Both the position numbers and the translations under genes were made by a program. Below are positions 33,881 through 42,240 of a DNA stretch of 64,000 nt, piece by piece (position 1 is the stretch's first letter; every line of letters starts with the position of its first letter). Below the pieces are notes generated by a model. It was not told where the DNA came from, made no database searches, and was given only the letters and a program-made list of their open reading frames with translations. Origin of the DNA: CAYPHJ01 sp964410485 (lineage in GTDB: Bacteria > Desulfobacterota > Binatia > UBA9968); NCBI GenBank assembly GCA_964410485.1, contig CAYPHJ010000004.1:1-64000 (forward strand). The letters run 5' to 3'.

Positions 33881-35023
33881 ATGCAAATTTTGTCTGGTCC
33901 AATAGCGCTGGCGATTTTCGTTCTTGCTGCGGCATGCAGTACCGTACCCACACAACATCCGCCGGGAAGCCTCCCTCCCACCACCTATCCAGCGAGTCAG
34001 AGCGCAAGTGCTGCTCCTCCGGCACCACCGTCACCACAATCAACCAGTCGGACAAGGGAACACGTGCTGGAAAACGTCGCACGCGGAGCGCATTTGGGAG
34101 GACTCATTGCCGGGCCGTTTGTGGGGCCATTCGGACCTTTAGGGGGCTCGCTGGTGGGTCTATTGGTTGGCCTTGTCACCGCGGGAGCGGAAGAGGAGAA
34201 AATCACAGCACAAATCAAACTCGAACAGGAGAAAGATCAACAACTCGAAGCTGCTATTGAGCAGGAACTGGAGCGGCAAAAGGCGCTCGAGCATCAAATC
34301 GCTCAGGAATCGCCGGCGTCAACCCCATCGGATCGGGAGACAGAAACGGCCCCCGATGCCGACGGCGTTTCCTCGTGGAATGCTACTGTCCCGGACCCGA
34401 CACAGACCCAACCGCCGGTTTCGCTCGCTTCCGTGAAAAAAACAGCGGCCGTTTCGGCGACAGCGCCCCCGTTCAAGAATGTCGAAGTCCGCGATATCAA
34501 CGGGGACGGGATTCCCGATTTATGGATTTACTACAACCCGCAAAAACCCGGCGAGATTGTGCGCCAGGAAGAATCGTCCAATAGTGACGGTCGAGTCGAT
34601 ACCTGGAGCTATTTCAAGGACGGGAAGCTTGTACGGCGCGAAGTTGATAGCACCGGGCGAGGACGCCCCGATAGGGTGTATTACTACCAGAGCGACAAGC
34701 TTGCCCGCGAGGAACACGACGACAGCGACGACGGCAGGATCAGCTACCGCGCCATGTACGAAGAAGGCCGGCTCGCCAAAGTTGAAAAAGATTTGGCCGG
34801 AAACGGCAAGCCTGATCTCTGGGTTTACTACGATACGACGAAGGACATCGAAGTCATGGTTCGCGAAGAAAGGGATCTGAATGGCAACGGCCTTCCTGAC
34901 TTATGGTCCTATTATGAAGGCGGCCGGCTCGTACGCCGCGATGTTAGCGCTGCAGGATTGGCCGTGCTTTCAAGAGAAGGACAGATACCCGCGACGCCCT
35001 TGGATTTAAGTCCATCTCCGTGA
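33881..35023 (+). CDS. Glycine-zipper lipoprotein with the same Asp/Gly repeats
   Basis: The protein has 380 residues. The lipobox LAAAC places the lipidated Cys at residue 19. A Pro/Ser-rich linker comes next, then a glycine-zipper segment (GAHLGGLIAGPFVGPFGPLGGSLVGLLVGL, about 72-101) able to pack in a membrane, then a Gln/Glu-rich coiled coil. Five repeats of the same 23-residue type as the preceding protein fill about residues 200-350 (DINGDGIPDLWIYY, DLNGNGLPDLWSYY). It is probably tethered to the outer membrane. The gene starts 29 bp after the previous stop and leads into a TonB-like gene 13 bp downstream, so these are likely one operon. Confidence 0.82.
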   Translation: MQILSGPIALAIFVLAAACSTVPTQHPPGSLPPTTYPASQSASAAPPAPPSPQSTSRTREHVLENVARGAHLGGLIAGPFVGPFGPLGGSLVGLLVGLVTAGAEEEKITAQIKLEQEKDQQLEAAIEQELERQKALEHQIAQESPASTPSDRETETAPDADGVSSWNATVPDPTQTQPPVSLASVKKTAAVSATAPPFKNVEVRDINGDGIPDLWIYYNPQKPGEIVRQEESSNSDGRVDTWSYFKDGKLVRREVDSTGRGRPDRVYYYQSDKLAREEHDDSDDGRISYRAMYEEGRLAKVEKDLAGNGKPDLWVYYDTTKDIEVMVREERDLNGNGLPDLWSYYEGGRLVRRDVSAAGLAVLSREGQIPATPLDLSPSP

Positions 35024-35036
35024 GAGTACAAAGCAC

Positions 35037-36038
35037 ATGGCGACTTCCTGGGAAGACGTTGGGCTGATATCTTTGTTCCGCAGTCCTTTTTTGCTGCCTT
35101 CAGTCCTGCTGCACGCAATCGTTTTCCTGCTCGCGCTTGAGGTTGGCAATTTTTCCATCAGACAAACGGAACCCATCACACCGATATCTGTGCGCTTACT
35201 GGAAACCGGCGGCTTTGATACTCAGAGCATAGGTCCGACTAGAGGTGCCGGAGGACCACGCACAGCACCAAAGCTGGGGACTGCCACGCCACCCGCTCAA
35301 CGGACTGGAAACATCGATACCGGCTCATTGGAAAGCTCGACCCCGGCTTCGGCGGCCGTTCCGGAGCCTCTGCCGGCACCCGCGCCACTACCCGGCCCGA
35401 GAGCTCTGGCCACTGGTGAAGCGCAATCCGTATTGGCCAACGAGACCTCACCTGATTCTCTGGTACAGGTTCCCACGAAAGCGCAAATCAACGACCTGGC
35501 GATAAGCGGCGGTGTTGAGCAGGAGCGAAACCACAGTTTCGCCGCACTTAACAGGGCGGGTAGCGAGGCTACAATCAGGGGCTTACAGGAAGGTTTGGAA
35601 GTTCCGGGCGCCTTGAAAGCCGCAGGTTCTGGCATCGGTCCACAGGGAGTGCCGGGTGGTAGTCCGAGCGGCACAGGGATGGCTGGTCGCGGGACAGGAA
35701 CAGGTTTGGGAGGGGGAAGCCATACAGGTCTGCAAGGCGCGCCGAGTGGGGATTACAGCCTATATCTAAAACAACTGGAAAAGCGCGTTCATTCAGTGTG
35801 GAAATATCCCGAAAACGTCACCGGCGTGCAGAAGGTGGCGGTTCGCTTCAGCCTCGACAAAGCGGGAAAGCTTGTTCAGGCGGAGGTTCTTGATTCAACC
35901 GATCCACGGCTCAATGCCAGCGCAGTGGAAGCAATGAAACGGGCCTCTCCCTTCCCGCCAATTCCGCACAGCCTTAAAGATCTGGCCAATGAACCCCTTA
36001 TTATTCGGTTCACCGTCTCAATCCGGGTGCGCGGCTAG
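35037..36038 (+). CDS. TonB-family protein
   Basis: The protein has 333 residues. One N-terminal transmembrane helix (about 16-38) is followed by a long Pro/Ala/Gly-rich periplasmic linker. The C-terminal TonB domain (about 240-333) contains YLKQLEKRVHSVWKYP, VAVRFSLDKAGKLVQAEVLDSTDPRLNASAVEAMKRASPFPPIP. It should couple the inner-membrane proton gradient, through the ExbB and ExbD encoded next, to an outer-membrane or envelope partner. TolA-like use is an alternative. The stop codon lies in the stem of a hairpin (36036-36081). Confidence 0.88.
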   Translation: MATSWEDVGLISLFRSPFLLPSVLLHAIVFLLALEVGNFSIRQTEPITPISVRLLETGGFDTQSIGPTRGAGGPRTAPKLGTATPPAQRTGNIDTGSLESSTPASAAVPEPLPAPAPLPGPRALATGEAQSVLANETSPDSLVQVPTKAQINDLAISGGVEQERNHSFAALNRAGSEATIRGLQEGLEVPGALKAAGSGIGPQGVPGGSPSGTGMAGRGTGTGLGGGSHTGLQGAPSGDYSLYLKQLEKRVHSVWKYPENVTGVQKVAVRFSLDKAGKLVQAEVLDSTDPRLNASAVEAMKRASPFPPIPHSLKDLANEPLIIRFTVSIRVRG

Positions 36039-36081
36039 CAACGCGCCCGGCTGTCTGACTCACCGAGTGGGCGTGTTGCTA
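36036..36081 (+). other. Hairpin between tonB-like and exbB genes
   Basis: The arms tagcaacgcgccc and gggcgtgttgcta form a 13-bp stem (one G-T pair) with a 20-nt loop. The first arm includes the TAG stop of the TonB-like gene. There is no T tract after it, so it is more likely an mRNA processing or stability element, or a weak attenuator, than a classic terminator. Confidence 0.6.
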
Positions 36082-36159
36082 GGCCTTCCCAAGACAACGT
36101 TTCGTTGAATTAATTTTCGTATAAGGTAATCTTCTCCCGAGATCAAAAAGGATTTCACG

Positions 36160-36780
36160 ATGCAGCCGCAAACCATGAACCTCATCGAGATCATTCACCA
36201 GGGCGCCATTGCAACCTATCCGCTTATTTTGATGTCCATCGTCAGTGTGGCGGTAATCTTTGAGCGGCTCTGGTTTTTGCGCAACATTGGTACCAATACT
36301 TTGCGCATCACCGACTCGATCATGGGGCCGATTAAAAAAGGTCAACGCGATTTGGCCGTTGCCATCTGCAAGCAAAACACTCATTGCCCATCCGGAAGAA
36401 TCTTTCTCAATCTACTCGATCGGGAGGAGAAACAGCGACCCGAGGAAACCAGAGCTGCCGATTCTTTGTTCGAGGAAACGCAGAAAATGCGCAAACATCT
36501 GTGGATCCTTGGGACCGTCGCCAGTAGCGCTCCTTTCATTGGCCTCTTCGGCACGGTGATCGGGATTATCAAGGCATTCGAAAGCATGGCAATCGCGGGC
36601 ACGGGCGGCTTTGCCGTCGTTGCCGCCGGAATATCGGAAGCTCTCGTGGCAACTGCCATGGGCTTGGGCGTCGCGATTATCGCGCTCATTTTTTACAATT
36701 ACTTTCAGACCCGCATCGCCAACCTAAACGGCTTGTTTCGCATGCAAATTGCGAAAATCATGCACAATCTAACGGCGTGA
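36160..36780 (+). CDS. MotA/TolQ/ExbB proton channel protein
   Basis: This is the proton-conducting scaffold of an ExbB/ExbD motor. The protein has 206 residues with three transmembrane helices. The family core is LWILGTVASSAPFIGLFGTVIGIIKAFESMA (about 108) and GISEALVATAMGLGVAIIALIFYNYF. An AAGGA ribosome-binding site precedes the ATG. ExbB and TolQ cannot be separated by sequence alone, but the adjacent TonB-like gene favours an ExbB role. Confidence 0.92.
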   Translation: MQPQTMNLIEIIHQGAIATYPLILMSIVSVAVIFERLWFLRNIGTNTLRITDSIMGPIKKGQRDLAVAICKQNTHCPSGRIFLNLLDREEKQRPEETRAADSLFEETQKMRKHLWILGTVASSAPFIGLFGTVIGIIKAFESMAIAGTGGFAVVAAGISEALVATAMGLGVAIIALIFYNYFQTRIANLNGLFRMQIAKIMHNLTA

Positions 36781-36790
36781 GGATCGTTCC

Positions 36791-37213
36791 ATGGCCGTAA
36801 CTCCGATCAGTGACAGCGAAGAATCCCCCATTATGTCGGAAATTAATATCACGCCTTTGACCGATATTTTTCTGGTTCTATTAATTATTTTCATGGTCAC
36901 GAGTTCTGCGATGATCGAATCCGGTGGCAAGGTCAATTTGCCGAAAGCGGTAGCCACGCAAGCGGAAATCCGGGGAACCACCGTCACCTTGACGCCAAAG
37001 CGTGAAATCTACGTAAACGACAGGAAAGTAACAGAGGAAGGACTGGAGCCGGCTCTAAAACAGGCCCTCGCCACGAGCCCGGACAAGATTGTTATTTTGC
37101 GGGGCGACAAGGACGTGCTCTTGGGCGACACCGTAAGGGTATTGTCGATCGTCAAGCGCGCGGGCGCTTCCGAGATCGCCATCGCCGCCGAAGCCGAACG
37201 CGCTAAACGCTAG
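36791..37213 (+). CDS. ExbD/TolR biopolymer transport protein
   Basis: The protein has 140 residues. A short cytoplasmic N-terminus precedes one transmembrane helix with the proton-carrying aspartate in PLTDIFLVLLIIFMV (about 25-39). A periplasmic domain ending VLSIVKRAGASEIAIAAE follows. The gene starts 10 bp after exbB. It is the partner of the ExbB and TonB-like proteins just upstream. Confidence 0.93.
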   Translation: MAVTPISDSEESPIMSEINITPLTDIFLVLLIIFMVTSSAMIESGGKVNLPKAVATQAEIRGTTVTLTPKREIYVNDRKVTEEGLEPALKQALATSPDKIVILRGDKDVLLGDTVRVLSIVKRAGASEIAIAAEAERAKR

Positions 37214-37498
37214 GTTAGCTTATAGCCTATGGCATATGGGTTATGGCGCTTTGCTCGATGGCGTATGGACGGGCCCACCATAAGCCATACGCCCATACGC
37301 CCATACGCCCATACGCCATAGGCTATATGCTATAAGCCAGTAGCTATCTCGGTGCNNNNNNNNNNNNNNNNNNNNNNNNNNNNNNNNNNNNNNNNNNNNN
37401 NNNNNNNNNNNNNNNNNNNNNNNNNNNNNNNNNNNNNNNNNNNNNNNNNNNNNNNCCATACGCCCATACGCCATAGGCTATATGCTATAAGCCAGTAG
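37214..37498. repeat. Word-iterated palindromic spacer containing a 100-N scaffold gap
   Basis: The spacer is made of repeats of catacgcc and related words, with outer inverted arms cttatagcctatgg and ccataggctatatgctataa. The N run is at 37356-37455. The 55 nt before it (37301-37355) are identical to the 55 nt after it (37456-37510). The spacer separates convergent exbD and the VWA gene. Confidence 0.9.
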
Positions 37499-38767
37499 CT
37501 ATCTCGGTGCGCCTTCTGTGACAGGCGGTGGTTGACCCGAACGTTGGACGCTGTCTTTTCTGCCTTGCTCGACCGCTCTCTCGATGTCCGCCTGGCTCCG
37601 CCCGAGTCGTTCCACCTCTAACTTGAGACTCCTCTCCTTTTCCAGGAATACTTCCAGGTCCAGGGATCTCTGGCCTCCAGGTCGGTAATAGACCGTGATC
37701 ACGTCTCTGCCGGTTGAGCCGTCACTCGCACGCGTAAAAACTTCGATTTGATTGCGTCCCTCAATCACCGGCAGCGCGGCTGAAAAGTAGCCATCGGCCG
37801 CCAGCCGAACGCGTGTTGCCCTCTGGCCGGTAGTTTGATTGATGATCTGCACATAGTCCACGCCTACCACTGAGATGTTTTCAACCACGGCCAGGGCATC
37901 TGCCGGTCGCAACACTGGCGTGTACGAGCCGCCGCTCTGTTCGGCAATGCCAACTGCCGCTCGAGGATAACTCAAAGCCTCTTCGCCAAGGGCAAATACG
38001 TGAACCTTGATACCAGCTTTCCCTGAGAGCCGAGCCGCGTTGATAGCAAGATACGTATCCTCAGGAGTTGCTCTCCTGCCTCTGCCGATAGGCAAAGTCG
38101 GAAACCCGTCGGTCAACAGAATTTGCGTCTTCACCGCGTCAGGACGCCTTTCGCTCAGTCCTAAGCCGAGGAGCTCTGTGATACCGACACGGATGCCCTC
38201 GGCCATATTGGTGCCACCGTAGGGACCGTCGCGCAGAATGTCATCCAAAGCTCGTTGCACCAGCTCATAGTCATGGGTAAGTGGCTGCCGCACACTCGCT
38301 CCCTCGCCGAAAGTGACAATGCCGATTCGCGTGGTTTTAGTGTCAACCTGGCCGACAAGCCGCCGCGCGGCCGCAATCTCGGCGGCTAGAATCGAGTTCC
38401 GCAGGTTTCTGAACGGAGTCTGCATCACATGGACGCCGCCGCCAAAAATACTGATTTGCGGTCGGCCAAAACCGCCGCTGGGAGAGTCCGAATATTGCTC
38501 CCCATCGTCGAAATCAAATCCGGCATATTGGGCAGTGCTGCCTGAAATATCTACGACAAACAAAAGGTCAACGTTAGGGGACCGCGAGGACGAGCCACTC
38601 ACTTTTCCGCTAACCAGGATGTCGCTCTGCTCCTGCGTGATCCGAGAGTCGTCTTTGGGCGAGAGGATTTGGATTTTAGGTGAGGCGCCCCAGGCTAGAC
38701 CAGCCCCTGCTGAAAACAGCAGCCCAAGAAGCCACAACGCACAGAACCTAAACGCCAAACGTTCCAT
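37499..38767 (-). CDS. Secreted VWA-domain protein
   Basis: The protein has 422 residues. A signal peptide (about 1-28, ending LAWGAS) precedes a von Willebrand A domain with a complete metal-ion-dependent adhesion site: DISGS (D73-S77), GTNMAEG and LLTDGFP. After it comes a beta-rich region, then a charged C-terminal coiled coil (EVFLEKERSLKLEVERLGRSQADIERAVEQG). Such proteins bind partners through the coordinated divalent cation in the periplasm or on the surface. It converges on the TonB-like/ExbB/ExbD cluster. A functional link is suggested only by position. The last 12 nt before 37511 fall in the 55-nt duplicated sequence, so its 3' end borders the scaffold join. Confidence 0.88.
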   Translation of the reverse strand: MERLAFRFCALWLLGLLFSAGAGLAWGASPKIQILSPKDDSRITQEQSDILVSGKVSGSSSRSPNVDLLFVVDISGSTAQYAGFDFDDGEQYSDSPSGGFGRPQISIFGGGVHVMQTPFRNLRNSILAAEIAAARRLVGQVDTKTTRIGIVTFGEGASVRQPLTHDYELVQRALDDILRDGPYGGTNMAEGIRVGITELLGLGLSERRPDAVKTQILLTDGFPTLPIGRGRRATPEDTYLAINAARLSGKAGIKVHVFALGEEALSYPRAAVGIAEQSGGSYTPVLRPADALAVVENISVVGVDYVQIINQTTGQRATRVRLAADGYFSAALPVIEGRNQIEVFTRASDGSTGRDVITVYYRPGGQRSLDLEVFLEKERSLKLEVERLGRSQADIERAVEQGRKDSVQRSGQPPPVTEGAPR

Positions 38768-39098
38768 GGCGGCTACCCCCGAGTTGAAAAAACGCTAACA
38801 CTAATTACCGCTGGTGTAAACGGCGGCCGACGACCGTAGCGAAAAGAAGATCGAGGGAGGGATCGATTGCCATAAGCCACTACACTATGTCATGCCGAGG
38901 AGCCCTGCGACGAGGAATCGTTTTTGCTTCTTACATTCGGACAAAAAGCAGATCCTGCGACTTTGCCTCAGGATGACACCTGCGGAGAGACCGACGGCTG
39001 CAGACCAAAGACCGCGACAGAGTCGTTCGAAGTGCTGGGGACGTCAGAACAATGCGAATACTGGTTGCCGCCCATAAGAGCGTGTATAATGCGGCGCT
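38768..39098. other. Spacer between divergent VWA gene and 39099 gene
   Basis: The spacer is 331 bp. It holds a degenerate copy of repeat family A (38889-38977) and should carry two divergent promoters. No gene is supported. Confidence 0.45.
38889..38977. repeat. Dispersed palindromic element, family A, degenerate copy 4
   Basis: The left arm, gtcatgccgaggagccctgc with gacgaggaatc, and the right arm, aaaaagcagatcctgcgact ending ggatgac, match the family A layout with several mismatches. It is an older or drifting copy. Confidence 0.65.
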
Positions 39099-39776
39099 AT
39101 GAAGCTCGCTGCCGGTTCTCTCGTTGCCGCCGGTACCTTGTGTCTCTGGGTGAGTACAGCCTGTGCCGAGTACGAAATCATTCTCAAGAACGGCCGTCGT
39201 ATCGCCGTGCAAAGCTACCGCGAAGACGGCGGGCAAGTGAAATTTCCCGGGCTAGGGGGTGAAATCGGCATTGCCAAAAGCGAGGTTATATCCATACGGA
39301 AAGCCGGCGAAGCGCCAGAAGCTACGCTGGATCTGACCGGGCCTGTGCCGCCCGCGACCCCGGCAACTCCCGTTGTTTCCAAGGAGAAGCAACCACCCAA
39401 GATCGAGGGTCAGCCCAAAGGCGAGACCAAAGCGCGATTAGCCGATGAGAAAGCAAAGGAAGAAAAAGAATACCAAAATAAGCTGGCGCAATTGAGCAAC
39501 CGTCTGCGCGAGCTCCAAGAGCAATACAGTGTCGCTACGAGAGGCACGACGGGACCAGAGCCGTCATTCTTTACGAGCGAAGAGGCATTCAAAGGTCATC
39601 AACAGGATCTTCTTTCGCGTTTGCGCGCCGCCAATGCGCCGATCGCCGCACCCGAAACAGAAACACAAAAGCGCTTGACTGATCTTCGAGAGCAGATGTT
39701 TCAGGCAGAAAAACAACGGCAGGCGTTGATCGAGGAAATGAAACGAAAAGGTTTCACGAGCGCCGATATGTTTTAA
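39099..39776 (+). CDS. Secreted coiled-coil protein, function unknown
   Basis: The protein has 225 residues. A signal peptide (about 1-23, ending ACAEYE) precedes a small beta domain with the pattern IILKNGRRIAVQSYREDGGQVKFPGLGGEIGIAKSEVISI. Proteins with this start are known as uncharacterised periplasmic proteins. A Pro-rich linker and a long charged coiled coil (about 105-225) follow. No catalytic motif is seen. Confidence 0.75.
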   Translation: MKLAAGSLVAAGTLCLWVSTACAEYEIILKNGRRIAVQSYREDGGQVKFPGLGGEIGIAKSEVISIRKAGEAPEATLDLTGPVPPATPATPVVSKEKQPPKIEGQPKGETKARLADEKAKEEKEYQNKLAQLSNRLRELQEQYSVATRGTTGPEPSFFTSEEAFKGHQQDLLSRLRAANAPIAAPETETQKRLTDLREQMFQAEKQRQALIEEMKRKGFTSADMF

Positions 39777-39836
39777 AGTAGTTCCAAAGTCCCGACTTCA
39801 ACAGTCCCCCGAACATTGAACGTAAAACATCAGCTC

Positions 39837-40277
39837 CTACAGCAGCTCGGCTGCGGCGCGCAGCCCTAACATGTAGCTCTCTGCGCCAAAACCGGTAATC
39901 TGGCCGACGGCCGCTCCCGCTATATAGGACTGTTTGCGGAATTCTTCCCGGCGATAGATGTTCGATATGTGGACTTCGATGGCCGGAATTCCCGCCGCCG
40001 TGATCGCATCCCTCAACGCGACGCTGGAGTGGGTGTAGGCTGCGGGATTAATGACGATAGCGCCGAACTCGGCCGGCGCCTTTTGAATCCAACTGACCAA
40101 TTGACCTTCGCTGTTGGATTGCCGAATTTCCACTTCGATGCCCAACTCTTTGGCCAGGACGTGGATTTTTTTGTTGATCTGTTCCAGCGTGAGTTTGCCG
40201 TAGATTTCAGGCTGCCTCCTTCCCAAAAGATTCAGATTGGGCCCGTTAAGCACGAGTACCCGTTTTTTCTTCGCCAT
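39837..40277 (-). CDS. aroQ: 3-dehydroquinate dehydratase, type II
   Basis: The enzyme catalyses the third step of the shikimate pathway, 3-dehydroquinate to 3-dehydroshikimate. The protein has 146 residues. Motifs include LVLNGPNLNLLGRRQPEIYG with the catalytic tyrosine, VINPAAYTHSSVALRDA, and IEVHISNIYRREEFRKQSYIA with the active-site histidine. It is the last gene of the aroC-K-B-Q run. Confidence 0.96.
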   Translation of the reverse strand: MAKKKRVLVLNGPNLNLLGRRQPEIYGKLTLEQINKKIHVLAKELGIEVEIRQSNSEGQLVSWIQKAPAEFGAIVINPAAYTHSSVALRDAITAAGIPAIEVHISNIYRREEFRKQSYIAGAAVGQITGFGAESYMLGLRAAAELL

Positions 40278-40384
40278 AAAAGGTTAAAAGTTCAAAACGT
40301 TCAAGTCGTTCAACCGCTGCGCTCGGTTCAAACGGTTTGAACGATTGGAACGACTGGAACGTCTTGAACGGTCATACTGCGTGT
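40278..40384. repeat. Word-iterated palindromic spacer between aroB and aroQ
   Basis: The words cgttcaa and ttgaacg are repeated on opposite sides (ttcaaaacgttcaagtcg and ggtttgaacgattggaacga), forming a quasi-palindrome with a central gctgcgctcgg. It contains no ORF of interest. Confidence 0.75.
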
Positions 40385-41461
40385 TTATGCCCCCAAGGCT
40401 CCCAAAATCTCTCCGGGATTCAGCCAGTGAAACTTCGTCTTACCGATACCCGCGCACATCACAAACTTGATCTTGCCGCCGCTCGACTTCTTGTCCACTT
40501 CCATGGCCTGAATAAGAGCTTGCATGGATACCCCCGATGGTATTTCCGAGGGGAGCCCCGCTTTGTCGATCAGCTTGCGCACGCGCTCGAAGCTTCTCTG
40601 GTCACAAAACCCCTGCTGTACTGAGATCGCGGCCGCTTTGGCCATTCCGATCCCGATAGCTTCGCCGTGCAAGAATTTCGTGTACTCCGTCACAGCTTCC
40701 AATGCATGACCGATGGTGTGGCCGAAGTTGAGCACCGCTCGATAGTCGTTTTCTCGCTCGTCCTGCTCCACCACTTTGGCCTTGATGGAACAGCAGGACA
40801 AGATAACCTCGACTAGGAGCTCACGATCGAGGGCAATCAACTTGTGGATCTTTTGTTCCAATAATTTGAACAAAGCGGGATCTGCAATTACACCGTACTT
40901 GATGACCTCGGCCAAACCGGCCACAAGCTCCCGCTTCGGTAACGAGTGGAGCACGTTAACGTCAATTATGACGAGCTTCGGCTGATAGAAAGCGCCGATT
41001 AAATTCTTGCCATCCCGGTGGTTGATTCCGGTCTTACCGCCGACGCTGGAGTCCACTTGAGCGAGCAATGTCGTGGGCACCTGAACATAGGCAATCCCCC
41101 GCAGGTAAGTGGCCGCCGCAAACCCCGCAAGATCTCCCACAACTCCGCCACCGAGCGCCAACACACAGGATTGTCTCTCACATCGTTCATCGATGAGGCG
41201 ATCATAGATCTTGGTCAATGACTCGACCTGTTTATGCTCTTCGCCTTCAGGGACGAGCACCGGCACGACTTCGAAGCCGGAGCGGGTAAGTGCCTCGTGA
41301 ACGGTATCGAGGAACAACTGAGCGACGGTTGGATTGCTGACGACTGCCACTTTGCCGCCGAGTCCTGCCGCCAGCAGCAACTCCCCTGCTTTCGCCAGTA
41401 TGCTTTCGCCCACATAGATCGGATAGGACCGCTCTCCCAGATTGACGCTCAGAGTTTCCAT
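40385..41461 (-). CDS. aroB: 3-dehydroquinate synthase
   Basis: The enzyme is NAD- and metal-dependent and forms 3-dehydroquinate from DAHP, the second shikimate step. The protein has 358 residues. Motifs include ALGGGVVGDLAGFAAATYLRG, PTTLLAQVDSSVGGKTGINH and the zinc-binding NFGHTIGHALE. It is complete. It follows aroK after 44 bp. Confidence 0.97.
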   Translation of the reverse strand: METLSVNLGERSYPIYVGESILAKAGELLLAAGLGGKVAVVSNPTVAQLFLDTVHEALTRSGFEVVPVLVPEGEEHKQVESLTKIYDRLIDERCERQSCVLALGGGVVGDLAGFAAATYLRGIAYVQVPTTLLAQVDSSVGGKTGINHRDGKNLIGAFYQPKLVIIDVNVLHSLPKRELVAGLAEVIKYGVIADPALFKLLEQKIHKLIALDRELLVEVILSCCSIKAKVVEQDERENDYRAVLNFGHTIGHALEAVTEYTKFLHGEAIGIGMAKAAAISVQQGFCDQRSFERVRKLIDKAGLPSEIPSGVSMQALIQAMEVDKKSSGGKIKFVMCAGIGKTKFHWLNPGEILGALGA

Positions 41462-41505
41462 TCGCTCTTGCTTTTGCCCTACCGTCGAAATGCCAACCTA
41501 CGCTC

Positions 41506-42045
41506 TTATACTCGTACCGCCGCTTGACGCTTCTTTAACAGCGCGATGATCTTATCCGCCACCTGCTGTACATTCAAATGATTGGTCTCGATCCGAACAT
41601 GGGCCTTAGAGTAATTGTTTTCGCGTTGTTCAAGTAGCTCCTTTATTCGCTCCTCGCGGTTGCTTCCTGCGAGCAACGGCCGTCTGGTATTGTTGCCAAC
41701 GCGTTGGAGGAGCACGTGCGGCGCGGCGGTAAGGCATACCAGGAGAGATTTTTCTCGAAGCAATCGCAGATTTTCCTCGTCGATGATGACCCCACCCCCC
41801 GTCGCGATCACTTGCCCTTCCTGAGCAAGAATGTCCCCCAGAGCTGCCTTTTCCCGTTGGCGAAAATAGGCCTCGCCCTTTCGGCTGAAGATCTCCCGCA
41901 CTTTCATGCCTTCGCCCTTCTCGATGAACCTGTCCAGGTCGACAAAGCGCATCTTGAGCTTGCGCGCGAGCGCACGGCCGACAGCGCTCTTCCCCACACC
42001 CATGAAACCGGTGAGCGCAATGTTCGTTTTCAATTCTTGCGACAA
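41506..42045 (-). CDS. aroK: Shikimate kinase
   Basis: The enzyme phosphorylates shikimate at the 3-OH with ATP. The protein has 179 residues. The Walker A is GVGKSAVG (about 16-23). The shikimate-binding DLDRFIE with DxD, the FSRKGEAYFRQRE stretch, and GGGVIIDEENL and NTRRPLL are visible. It is the P-loop partner of aroB in the same run. Confidence 0.96.
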   Translation of the reverse strand: MSQELKTNIALTGFMGVGKSAVGRALARKLKMRFVDLDRFIEKGEGMKVREIFSRKGEAYFRQREKAALGDILAQEGQVIATGGGVIIDEENLRLLREKSLLVCLTAAPHVLLQRVGNNTRRPLLAGSNREERIKELLEQRENNYSKAHVRIETNHLNVQQVADKIIALLKKRQAAVRV

Positions 42046-42054
42046 GCCTTGAGT

Positions 42055-42178
42055 CCCTCACCCTGACCCTCCCAGCGGGAGAGGGTAGAGTGCCACGCAG
42101 ATGGGGGGTTTGCGCGGCACCTCACCCTCATCACGTTTCTTGCTATCCTCTCCCTTGGGAGAGGGTTCGGGTGAGGGC
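42055..42178. repeat. Inverted-repeat element between aroC and aroK
   Basis: The left part, ccctcaccctgaccctccca with gcgggagaggg, is followed by the right part, cctctcccttgggagagggt with gggtgaggg. Each half is itself a small hairpin, and the two ends are inverted. It is similar in style to dispersed repeats found in many genomes of this type. There is one copy in the window. Confidence 0.7.
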
Positions 42179-42240
42179 TCAAAACGTGAGTGCCGCATCG
42201 CGAGACAATCTCAATGGCGAGCGGTCACAATGGGTGAGCG

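Noticed and set aside
36036..36081. Rho-independent terminator between tonB-like and exbB
   Set aside because: Stem is strong, but no T tract follows, and the downstream genes clearly belong to the same functional set.
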